A DNA stretch of 64,000 nt from Streptomyces sp. NBC_00457 (GTDB taxonomy: Bacteria; Actinomycetota; Actinomycetes; Streptomycetales; Streptomycetaceae), in the NCBI RefSeq assembly GCF_036014015.1, contig NZ_CP107905.1:558001-622000 (forward strand), in the 5' to 3' direction. How positions within the stretch are numbered: position 1 is the first letter of the stretch; each line of letters starts with the position of its first letter. Below, one piece after another: positions 46,044-55,129 of the stretch. Made by a program: the position numbers and the translations under genes. Under the pieces are notes generated by a model. That model ran no database searches. It saw only the letters and a program-made list of their open reading frames with translations, and was not told where the DNA came from.

Positions 46044-46709
46044 TCATCGCGTCCCGCAGCGACCGCGCAAGAGCTCGGCACCGTCGCCTTCGAGGTCGTC
46101 GCAGTATGTCGCGCGCCCGGTCATCGCCATGACCAGCGCCAAGGTCGTACCCGAGACGAGCGGCCCGGAGCCGGTGGTGAAGGGGCCGTCCTTCGCGACG
46201 AGTTTCAGCCCGCCGATGCGCCCCTTGGCCACGACCACGAGGTCGGAGCCCCGGTAGTACTCCGCCACCCTCGTGACCACGTCGATCGGGTAGGCACGGC
46301 CGATGCCCAGCGGGCGGCGGATGTCCTCCGCGTGCACGATCGTCTCGCCGAGCATCGCGATGACGGGGAGGGGAGGATTGGTCGTACTGGGGACCACACG
46401 CTGGAATCTCGCCAGCGTCTCGGCCGGCGTCGCACCCAGTTGCTCGGCCAGCCGCATCGCCACCTGCCGGTCGAAGTCGAACCGGCAACGGAGCACACCC
46501 GCCAGCCACCGTACGGAGTTGAGACTCGCCGCGGCGGTGAGGTGTGCCAGTACCTCACGCACCGTCAACTCGGTGCACAGTGACGGCGTTTGCCACTGCT
46601 CGTCCGTCAGACCCGCGAGATCAGCAGCCAGCGCCGCTCGCTCAGTACGGATCAAGGGCCAAACGCCGGTCTTCCGGGAGCGGTCCGCTGCCAGTTCCGG
46701 TTCAGTCAT
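46044..46709 (-). CDS. maleylpyruvate isomerase-family (DinB-like, mycothiol-dependent) protein
   Basis: 221 residues. The DinB-fold N-terminal domain has LIRTERAALAADLAGLTDEQW, LTVREVLAHLTAA and IVHAEDIRRPLG, placing His residues in the metal-site positions of mycothiol-dependent enzymes. It probably acts as a mycothiol transferase or isomerase in detoxification. The ATG at 46709 follows AGGAG. It likely precedes the SRPBCC gene in one transcript. Confidence 0.83.
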   Translation of the reverse strand: MTEPELAADRSRKTGVWPLIRTERAALAADLAGLTDEQWQTPSLCTELTVREVLAHLTAAASLNSVRWLAGVLRCRFDFDRQVAMRLAEQLGATPAETLARFQRVVPSTTNPPLPVIAMLGETIVHAEDIRRPLGIGRAYPIDVVTRVAEYYRGSDLVVVAKGRIGGLKLVAKDGPFTTGSGPLVSGTTLALVMAMTGRATYCDDLEGDGAELLRGRCGTR

Positions 46710-46793
46710 GCGGGAGCGTCTCCTGTCAGGGTCCTGCTCTTGCTTACCGGAGAGAAGACCGTTGCCGCGGGGCGAACTCATCGCCCGCCGGTG

Positions 46794-47780
46794 TCACGGT
46801 CCGTGGCTGGGAGCCGCACCGACCCAGCGGTGATACGTATCCACGTCGACGTTGCTGCCGCAGACGATGGTGACGACGTGCCGTCCGGCGAAGCGGTCAC
46901 GGTCCTCGATGATCGCCGCGATGCCGAGCGCCGCCGACGGTTCGACGACGAGGCCGGCGTGGTCGAGGAGCATCCGCATACCGACGATGATCGACTCCTC
47001 CTGGACCAGGACGGCGTCGTCGGCGACCAGGAGGAGGTCGTCCAGGACTTCCGGGATGGGATACCGGCCGGCGACTCCGTCGGCGATGGTGTTCGTCGAG
47101 TCGGTGGTGACCACGCGCCGCCCGCGCCACGACTGTGTCATCGCCGGTGCGCCCAGCGGCTGGACGCAGATCACCTCGACGTCGGGAGCCAAGGCCTTCA
47201 GCACGTGCCCCACACCGGTGGCCAGCGCCCCGCCGCCCAGAGCGACCAGCACGGCGTCGAACGACGGCGCGGCGTCCACCAGTTCCAGGCCGATGGTCGC
47301 CGCGCCCTCGCAGGTCTCGATGTCCAGGCTGTCCTCGACCAGCCGGATGCCGTCGTACCGTGCGATGGACGCCGCCCGCTCGCGAGCCAACTCGTGGTCG
47401 CCGTCCACCAGTTCCAGCCCGGCGCCCAGGTCACGGATGCGATCAAGCTTGGCCACGGTCGCGAAGCGGGAGGCCACGACGGTCACATCGAGCCCCCGGC
47501 CGCGACCGGACCAGGCCAGCGCCTGGCCGAGGTTGCCCGCGCTGGCGCACACCACGGCCCGCGAGCCATCGTCGGCGAGCAGGCTCGCGACCAGTTCGGT
47601 GCCGCGGGCCTTGAAACTGCGGACCGGATTCGCCGTTTCGAGCTTGATGCTCACCGTGCACCCGAGATCGGGTTCCAGCGGCTCGCAGCGGTACAGGGGA
47701 GTGTCGAGAAAGACCGGGTCGATCACCCGGCGAGCCGCCCGGATCCGAGCGGTGTCGAGGCGCGTCGTGTTGGCGTCCAT
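46794..47780 (-). CDS. PLP-dependent threonine/serine dehydratase-like protein
   Basis: A 328-residue fold-type II PLP enzyme. SFKARGTE holds the lysine that forms the internal aldimine, CASAGNLGQALAW binds the PLP ring, and LVALGGGALATGVGHVLK is the Gly-rich phosphate loop. The C-terminus lacks an ACT domain, so this is a catabolic-type dehydratase or racemase (threonine, serine or hydroxyaspartate). The ATG at 47780 is chosen at the first family-like residue. It is divergent from the glyoxalase gene. Confidence 0.87.
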   Translation of the reverse strand: MDANTTRLDTARIRAARRVIDPVFLDTPLYRCEPLEPDLGCTVSIKLETANPVRSFKARGTELVASLLADDGSRAVVCASAGNLGQALAWSGRGRGLDVTVVASRFATVAKLDRIRDLGAGLELVDGDHELARERAASIARYDGIRLVEDSLDIETCEGAATIGLELVDAAPSFDAVLVALGGGALATGVGHVLKALAPDVEVICVQPLGAPAMTQSWRGRRVVTTDSTNTIADGVAGRYPIPEVLDDLLLVADDAVLVQEESIIVGMRMLLDHAGLVVEPSAALGIAAIIEDRDRFAGRHVVTIVCGSNVDVDTYHRWVGAAPSHGP

Positions 47781-47870
47781 GCGTCACATTCTCGCGTCGG
47801 GGTCCGTCAGTGCCGTGACGAAGCAACGCGACCCTCACTCGGGTCGGACCCGCGAAGGAAGGACACCACG

Positions 47871-48278
47871 ATGCTGACCAACATCATGTACGTGACGCTC
47901 TACGTCACCGACCAGGACCGCGCGCTGCGGTTCTACACGGAACAGCTCGGTCTGGAGGAGCGCGTCGACGTTTCCAGTCCGCTGGGCCGCTTCCTGACCG
48001 TAGGCGTCCCCGGCAGTCCCGTCGAGATCCTCCTCTGGCCGCACGCCGCGGCCTCGGGGCAGCCGGCCGAGGCCGACCCGGTGACCGCGCCCGGTCCGGT
48101 CTTCCTCGAATCGGACGACCTGAGGAAGGACTTCAAGGTGCTGCGCGACCGCGGCGTGGCATTCGACCAGCCCGAACCGGAGGACTACGCGTTCGGGGTC
48201 CGTATCGAGGCGGTGGACCCGGACGGCAACCGGATCTCGCTGCGCCAGCGCAAACGGCTGAGCAGTAGCGGGAACTGA
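47871..48278 (+). CDS. VOC/glyoxalase-family protein
   Basis: 135 residues with two beta-alpha-beta-beta-beta repeats (MYVTLYVTDQDRALRFYTEQLGLEERVD and FLESDDLRKDFKVLRDRGVAF) and the closing AVDPDGNRISLRQ. A divalent-metal site is possible through the His/Glu positions, but the substrate is unknown. The ATG at 47871 follows AAGGAAGGA. Confidence 0.87.
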   Translation: MLTNIMYVTLYVTDQDRALRFYTEQLGLEERVDVSSPLGRFLTVGVPGSPVEILLWPHAAASGQPAEADPVTAPGPVFLESDDLRKDFKVLRDRGVAFDQPEPEDYAFGVRIEAVDPDGNRISLRQRKRLSSSGN

Positions 48279-48541
48279 CGGCCCGTAAGCCTGTGTGCGC
48301 CGGAGCGCTCCCGTGCATATACCTGCCGGTTTGGTGCGCGGGCGCTCCCCCCATACGGGGAATTGAGCCCCGGCCGTCTGTTCGCGGCACCCGGCACCCG
48401 ATGCACTGGGGCATCAACCGATCATCCACATCTGTCATTCCAGCCCAACAACCCACGATCATCACAGGTCATCCCGAAAGGTCACCCCGAACAGCCCCGG
48501 GCGGGCAGTGCAGTACATCGGCGCACTACTAGGAGGCTTTC

Positions 48542-49180
48542 ATGGCACTCACGCAGTGGACGAGGTCAATGGAGTGGCTGGCCGCGGCGTCGGAGGATCC
48601 CCGTGCCTGCAAGGAGGAGTGGCAGAACGGCAGTACCGGGGTCACCCTGCTGGCCGCCGGACGGTTCTGGGACGTGCTCGTCGTGCCGGAAGAACTCGGG
48701 CTGCGGGTCGCCGAGCTACTGGAGGAGCTGCCGCTGCTCAACCCCGGTCCCTGCCTGTTGGATACCCGTCGCCGTCATGTGGGCTTCCTCCTGCCCCCGG
48801 AGCCGTATGCGGTCTGGATCGGCACCGGGCTGCGCCTGCTCGGCAGGGGCACGTGGATCGCCGCTCCCGCGCCGCACTGCCGCTGGGGCGCGCTGCGCTG
48901 GATCGTCCCGCCGGACGGCACCGGCACCCTGACCATGCCGGAGGTCCTGGAAGTGGCGCTGCAGCGGTGCGCCGGCGAGTTGTCCCGTCTCCAGGGACTC
49001 CCGGGTCTCCCCGCGCCCGCCGCGCACAGCCAGACGACGACGTCGGACGCACAGTGGGGCGACGGCCGGCAGGTGTCCGTCGCACGGAGGCTCACCGGCG
49101 ATCAGAGTCCGGCGATCGCACCCCGCCGACGCCCCACTCGTCGCGCAGATCGTCCCGTTGTGCCTGTGAGGAGCGACTGA
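48542..49180 (+). CDS. conserved hypothetical with primase/polymerase-N-like segment
   Basis: 212 residues. Segments such as FWDVLVVPEELGLRVAELLEELPL, HVGFLLPPE, WIGTGLRLLGRGTWIAAP and RWIVPPDGTGTLT resemble a Streptomyces protein group annotated as bifunctional primase/polymerase-like or hypothetical. The C-terminal 50 residues are basic and low-complexity. No catalytic acidic triad can be recognised, so enzymatic activity is doubtful. The ribosome-binding site (AGGAGG) seven bases before 48542 is strong. It stands alone. Confidence 0.65.
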   Translation: MALTQWTRSMEWLAAASEDPRACKEEWQNGSTGVTLLAAGRFWDVLVVPEELGLRVAELLEELPLLNPGPCLLDTRRRHVGFLLPPEPYAVWIGTGLRLLGRGTWIAAPAPHCRWGALRWIVPPDGTGTLTMPEVLEVALQRCAGELSRLQGLPGLPAPAAHSQTTTSDAQWGDGRQVSVARRLTGDQSPAIAPRRRPTRRADRPVVPVRSD

Positions 49181-49338
49181 CCGCGCGGCCCGTCGCGACG
49201 CCTCCCTGACGTCTCCTTCATGCAGTAACTGACCGGCGTCGTAGGGCGATTGCGACGTGGTGCGACTCCGATGGAACCGCGGCCGTGGCTGAGGCGTTCT
49301 TGCGCGTACGGGACGTGTGAGGCGAACAGGAGGGGTGC

Positions 49339-50892
49339 GTGCGAGGGCGTATCGGCAAACGGCAGTTGGCGTTCGGGGGCGGTGCGGCAGGTCTCGCGGC
49401 GGTCCTCGTCGTGGGGTCCGTGCTCGCGCAGGACGAGCCGCCGGACATCGACGCGCCGCACGCCTGCCGGACCAGCGTCGGCGGCACCGCACCCCTCGAC
49501 GGGACCGCCCGCGCCAAACCGTCCACCGTCACCTCCCCCACCACCGCAGCCCCCGACTTCGACGGCGACGGCCACCCCGACGTAGCCCTGACCGCGGGCC
49601 CGGGAGACGTCGAGAACGGATACCTCGGCGGGAGCATCCAGGTGGCGTACGGCTCGGGTTCCGGGACAGGCCTGGAGCGGTGCCAGTACCTCACGCAGAA
49701 CGACCCCGCCATACCCGGCACGGCACGCGACGAGGCGATGTTCGGGTCCGACGCGGTGGCCCGGGACTTCGACGACGACGGCTACACCGACCTCGCGGCC
49801 TCCGTGTTCGAGGGGGACGGCGCCCGTGTGATCCTCATGTGGGGGTCACCGCGAGGGCTGACACACGCCGCCCGGGTGCCGGGGACGGACGGCAGCCACG
49901 TGCCCGGGGTGCAGGAGCCCCTCCTCGAGGAGCAGCTCGCCGCCGGTGACTTCGACGGTGACGGGCATGCCGACCTTGTCTTCGGACTCGGCTCCGACAA
50001 GGGGCTGTTGAAGGGCCCGTTCCGGCGGGACGGCACTCCCGCCGGAACGGGCCCGGTGCCCGCGCCGCGGATGCCGGCCGGCTTCGCGCGCGAGGCGGCG
50101 TACCGGGATCTCGTCGCCGGGGACCTCAACGGTGACGGCATCGATGACCTGGTGAGCTTCCACGACGCCGACACCGGCGGCGAGGAGGAGTGGTCCGACC
50201 TGCACTGGTCCGGCAGTTACCTGCGGGGCGGCCGCGACGGCTTCGCGCGGCCCGACGCCACGCACGTCCCCGCCGGGGCGACGGCCACGGTGGGCGACGT
50301 GGACGCGGACGGCTACGGCGACCTGATCGTCAGCCCTCGGGGCGGCCGGGCGAGCCGCAGCTCGGTCACCGTGGCGTACGGCACCGAGAACGGCCCGGGG
50401 CCCCGGACCACCACCCTCGACCGGGACTCCCCGGGCGTGCCCGGCAAGGAGCCCCAGAACGAGGACGCCGTCTTCACGTCCCTGGACGCCGGCGACGTGA
50501 ACGGCGACGGCTCCGCCGACGTCGTGGCCGGGGCACCCCGGGCCGAGGTGTACGCGCAGGCGGGCCCAGAGGAGGTGCTGCTCTTCCTGGGCGGACGGCA
50601 GGGACTGACGGGCCGCAGCGCACGCGTGCTCGACGAGAGCGACGTCCGGGGCGTCCCGGGCAGCAACCACGCTTTCGGGCAGGCCGTCGGCCTCACCGAC
50701 CTCGACGGCGACCACCGCGCCGAACTCGTCGTGTCGGCACCGGGCGACGACACCGCCCCCAGCTCGGCGTGGCTGCTGCCCGGCTCCGCCGACGGCCCGT
50801 CCACCCAGGGCGTCACCCGCCTGCACGCCAGTTCCTTCGGCGATGCTGAGGGCGTGCCGTCCCTCCTGATGGGCTGGGGGTTCGCCCGCTAG
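49339..50892 (+). CDS. secreted FG-GAP/integrin-alpha-like repeat protein
   Basis: 517 residues with a signal-anchor helix (FGGGAAGLAAVLVVGSVLA). At least six FG-GAP blade repeats each carry a calcium-binding DxDxDGxxD loop: DFDGDGHPDVAL, DFDDDGYTDLAA, DFDGDGHADLVF, DLNGDGIDDLVS, DVDADGYGDLIV and DVNGDGSADVVA, with a seventh variant DLDGDHRAELVV. This predicts a seven-bladed beta-propeller, exported and possibly adhesive. The GTG at 49339 has AGGAGGGG upstream. No catalytic domain is fused. Confidence 0.87.
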   Translation: MRGRIGKRQLAFGGGAAGLAAVLVVGSVLAQDEPPDIDAPHACRTSVGGTAPLDGTARAKPSTVTSPTTAAPDFDGDGHPDVALTAGPGDVENGYLGGSIQVAYGSGSGTGLERCQYLTQNDPAIPGTARDEAMFGSDAVARDFDDDGYTDLAASVFEGDGARVILMWGSPRGLTHAARVPGTDGSHVPGVQEPLLEEQLAAGDFDGDGHADLVFGLGSDKGLLKGPFRRDGTPAGTGPVPAPRMPAGFAREAAYRDLVAGDLNGDGIDDLVSFHDADTGGEEEWSDLHWSGSYLRGGRDGFARPDATHVPAGATATVGDVDADGYGDLIVSPRGGRASRSSVTVAYGTENGPGPRTTTLDRDSPGVPGKEPQNEDAVFTSLDAGDVNGDGSADVVAGAPRAEVYAQAGPEEVLLFLGGRQGLTGRSARVLDESDVRGVPGSNHAFGQAVGLTDLDGDHRAELVVSAPGDDTAPSSAWLLPGSADGPSTQGVTRLHASSFGDAEGVPSLLMGWGFAR

Positions 50893-50926
50893 GACGGAGT
50901 CGTACCGTCCCTCCCTACGCAACCGG

Positions 50927-52327
<1,401 letters not shown>

Positions 52328-52462
52328 GCCGGCCAGCCTAGGCGGTCTCCGTTCGGATCATCTGTGCGGTTTCGGCTGACGCCGTGGCGAAAACGGGCCG
52401 GGGCCAGCCAAGCCGGTGGTCCACCGCCGTTGGGCCGACCAGGTGAGCAGAGGCGAGGCCGC

Positions 52463-53467
52463 TCACACCCGGACCGCCGACCCCCGCTCGCTCATCCGCG
52501 GCGCGCACAGGATCCGCTTCCTGCGCACCCGCTTCCCCTCGATCGCCGCGACGGTCAGCCGGGCCGCCTCCACGGCGATCTCGGCCAGCCCCCAGTCCAC
52601 CGTGGTCAGGGGCGGCGTGAGCACCCGTGACACCGGGTGGTCGTCGAAGCCGACCACGGACACGTCCCGGCCCACTTCGAGGGAGGCCTCGGCCGCCGCG
52701 CCGTACACGCCGTACGCCAGGGAGTCGGAGAAGCAGAACACGGCGGTCGCGGACCAGTCGACGTCCAGGACGCGCCGGGCCACCGCCGTCGCCTCGCCCA
52801 ACTCCTGCGGGCACGGCACCAGTTCGACCCACAGCCCCAGCCGGTCGGCCGCCTCGCGGACGTAGACGTCGGCGGGCCGGCCAGGTGTGCTGGGCCGGGT
52901 CGGGGTCAGAACGGTCACGCGGCGGTGGCCGAGTCCGTGCAGATACTCCAGTACGGCGTCGATGCCGGCCCGGTTGTCGAAGATGACCTGCCCGGCCGTG
53001 CGGGCCCGGCTCAGCGAGTCCCCGACGGCCACCACCGGCAGTGCGTCGGCGATCGCGGCCCAGCTCTCCGCCGAGGGGTTGACGGGCGAGACGAGCAGTG
53101 CGTCGACGCGCTGGTCGCGCAGTTGCTTGGCGAGCGCCAGCTCGCGCTCGGGGTCGCCGCCCGCGTCCAGGATCAACGCGTAGTGGTCGCTGGCCAGCAG
53201 TTCCCGGCCGATGGCCGCCATCAGCTGCTGCTGCCACAGATCCTGGAGATCGCCGGCGAGCACTCCGACCATGCTGGTGCGGCCGCTGGCCAGGGCACGG
53301 GCGATGGGGTCGGCCTCGTAGCCCAGCTCGGCCGCCGCCCTGCGGACCCGCTCCTCGGTCTCCTTCGAGACCTGCTTGCCGCGCAGGGCATAGGAGACGG
53401 CTGCGGTGGAAAGGCCCGTGGCCTCGGCCACCTCACGGAGGGTGGTGCGCTTATTGGGCCTGGCCAT
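52463..53467 (-). CDS. LacI-family transcriptional regulator
   Basis: 334 residues. The N-terminal helix-turn-helix (TTLREVAEATGLSTAAVSYALRGKQVSKETEERVRRAAAELGYE) with its hinge helix is followed by a periplasmic-binding-protein-like effector domain (MVGVLAGDLQDLWQQQLMAAIGRELL...). The start at 53467 fits the family. It is divergent from the amidohydrolase/dioxygenase pair, and the intergenic region contains three copies of a GTTAA(C/G)CGC half-site, so autoregulation plus control of that pair is expected. The inducer is unknown. Confidence 0.92.
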   Translation of the reverse strand: MARPNKRTTLREVAEATGLSTAAVSYALRGKQVSKETEERVRRAAAELGYEADPIARALASGRTSMVGVLAGDLQDLWQQQLMAAIGRELLASDHYALILDAGGDPERELALAKQLRDQRVDALLVSPVNPSAESWAAIADALPVVAVGDSLSRARTAGQVIFDNRAGIDAVLEYLHGLGHRRVTVLTPTRPSTPGRPADVYVREAADRLGLWVELVPCPQELGEATAVARRVLDVDWSATAVFCFSDSLAYGVYGAAAEASLEVGRDVSVVGFDDHPVSRVLTPPLTTVDWGLAEIAVEAARLTVAAIEGKRVRRKRILCAPRMSERGSAVRV

Positions 53468-53510
53468 GGCGGGAAGCCTACCGGGCCCTGTCCGCACTGT
53501 GGGCGCACGC

Positions 53511-53565
53511 TTGACACCACATCTGGTTAACCGCTTAAGTTAACCGCATCACTGAAGCGCTTAAC
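53511..53565. promoter_or_regulatory. promoter and LacI operator array of the amidohydrolase operon
   Basis: A TTGACA -35 (53511-53516) lies 17 bases from CTTAAG (53534-53539). Over and after it lie GTTAACCGC at 53526-53534 and 53539-53547, and an inverted GTTAAGCGC at 53565-53557. The AAGCGCTT palindrome core is typical of LacI sites. Repressor binding would occlude the -10. Confidence 0.65.
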
Positions 53566-53611
53566 AGCCGTGCCGTAACCCCGCCCACCTGCGCTTCCCG
53601 AGGACTGCAGC

Positions 53612-54502
53612 GTGCTCATCGACGTCCACCAGCACATCTGGCCAGCCGCCTTCATCGAGGTGCTGCGCGCCCGCACCACGCCGCCGTGTCTGGACGGCTG
53701 GACCCTGCACCTCGCGGGCGAGCCGCCGTATGTGGTCGACCCCGCCGATCACGAGGTCACCGCCCGCGCCCGCCTCGCCGCCGCGGACGGGCTCGGCCTG
53801 GCCCTGGTCTCCCTCTCCAGCCCGCTCGGCATCGAGTACCTGCCGCCCGCCGAGGCCACCGAGCTGCTGACCGCGTTCCACGACGGCGCCCTCGCGCTCC
53901 CGGACCCGTTCGGCGTCTGGGCCTCGCCCTGTCTGTCCGAGCCGGACCCCGAGGCCGTCGAACACGAGCTGCGCCGGGGCTGCGTGGGCCTCCAACTCCC
54001 TGCCACAGCACTGCTCGACGCCGCGGGCTGGCAGGAGTGCGCCCCACTGCTGGACGTCCTCACCCGCCTCGGCAAGCCCCTGTTCATCCACCCCGGCGCC
54101 GCCCCCGCCACCCAGGACACGCCCCCTTGGTGGCCCGCGCTGGTCCCCTACCTGCACCAGATGCACGCGTCATGGTTCGCGTTCCGCGCCTTCGGCCGCG
54201 CCCGCCATCCACGCCTGCGGGTCTGCTTCGCCGCCCTCGCCGGCCTGGCCCCGCTGCACGGCGAGCGGCTGGCGGCCCGGGGCGGCGGACGCGGCGCGAT
54301 CGACTTCGACGTCTTCTACGAGACGTCCTCCTACGGGACCCGCGCCGTGGACGCCCTCGTCCGGGCCGTCGGCATCGACGTGATCGTCAGCGGCAGCGAC
54401 CGCCCGTACGCGTCCCCCGTCATCCCCGACATCGGCACGGACGCCGCGGTCCACGCCCTGCGTACCACCAACCCGGACCGCCTGCTGCGAGGCCGCACAT
54501 GA
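53612..54502 (+). CDS. amidohydrolase-family (TIM-barrel) metal-dependent hydrolase
   Basis: 296 residues. The first metal motif is DVHQHIWP at the N-terminus (HxH), PLFIHPG near residue 150 supplies another His, and VSGSDRPYASP near the end supplies the Asp. This order fits amidohydrolase_2-type enzymes (decarboxylases, lactonases, hydrolases). The GTG at 53612 follows GAGGA. The gene sits 34 bases before the cysteine-dioxygenase-like gene and under a LacI operator. Confidence 0.83.
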   Translation: MLIDVHQHIWPAAFIEVLRARTTPPCLDGWTLHLAGEPPYVVDPADHEVTARARLAAADGLGLALVSLSSPLGIEYLPPAEATELLTAFHDGALALPDPFGVWASPCLSEPDPEAVEHELRRGCVGLQLPATALLDAAGWQECAPLLDVLTRLGKPLFIHPGAAPATQDTPPWWPALVPYLHQMHASWFAFRAFGRARHPRLRVCFAALAGLAPLHGERLAARGGGRGAIDFDVFYETSSYGTRAVDALVRAVGIDVIVSGSDRPYASPVIPDIGTDAAVHALRTTNPDRLLRGRT

Positions 54503-54536
54503 GCCTCGCCGACGGAAAGACAGAAAGGAGCCACCC

Positions 54537-55037
54537 GTGACCTACGAGTCCCTCCCGGACCGCACGCTCGACAAGCACGAACTCCGGGCACTCGTCGACG
54601 AACTCTCCGCCCGCCCCGAGCTGTGGCGCGAGCAGATCGCCTTCTCGCACGAGCAGCGGCACTACGCCTCCCTGTACCGGGACGAGTACGTCGACGTATG
54701 GCTGCTGTGCTGGACCCGGCAGAATGACACCGGCTGGCACGACCACGACATCTCCTCGGGCGCGGTCCGTGTCGTCCAGGGCGCCCTCAACGAGTCCAAC
54801 CCGCGCATCGGCGGCAGCCATCTGTCCAGCACGGTCGGTGCCGGCGGAGCGTTCTGCTTCGGGCCCGAGCACATCCACCGCCTCACCGGCGCCACCGACG
54901 ACACGGTCTCGATCCACGCGTACTCGCCGCCGCTGTGGCGCCTCGGCCAGTACGACATCACCGCGGACGGTGTGATGCGCCGCATCTCCGTCTCCTACGC
55001 GGACGAACTGCGGCCGCTGGACAACCCGGCGGCCTGA
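54537..55037 (+). CDS. cysteine dioxygenase-like cupin
   Basis: A 166-residue CDO-type cupin. Metal motif 1 is WHDHDISSGAVRVVQGAL (HxH with downstream residues), motif 2 is FCFGPEHIHRLTG (His), and YSPPLWRLGQYD is near the C-terminus. It oxidises a thiol (cysteine or 3-mercaptopropionate type) with non-haem iron; the exact substrate is not deducible. The GTG at 54537 has AAAGGAG upstream. It is the second gene of the LacI-controlled operon. Confidence 0.85.
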   Translation: MTYESLPDRTLDKHELRALVDELSARPELWREQIAFSHEQRHYASLYRDEYVDVWLLCWTRQNDTGWHDHDISSGAVRVVQGALNESNPRIGGSHLSSTVGAGGAFCFGPEHIHRLTGATDDTVSIHAYSPPLWRLGQYDITADGVMRRISVSYADELRPLDNPAA

Positions 55038-55110
55038 GCGCGACGCGGGAAGTGCCGCCGTGTGCCGTCGGTTCGCTGCGGCGCCATCGTGGCTGGTCGC
55101 GCAGTTCCCC

Positions 55111-55127
55111 GCGCCCCTTTGGGGCGC
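55111..55127. terminator. bidirectional hairpin between convergent genes
   Basis: GCGCCCC TTT GGGGCGC, a perfect 7-bp stem inside the familiar Streptomyces dispersed sequence GTTCCCCGCGCCCC. It lies between the dioxygenase and SARP genes, which converge here. Confidence 0.75.
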
Positions 55128-55129
55128 TC

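Noticed and set aside
48280-48541. Inverted CCCCATACGGGG and neighbouring GCGCTCCC copies upstream of the gene at 48542 as an operator
   Set aside because: Too short and not repeated elsewhere; no regulator is adjacent to support it.
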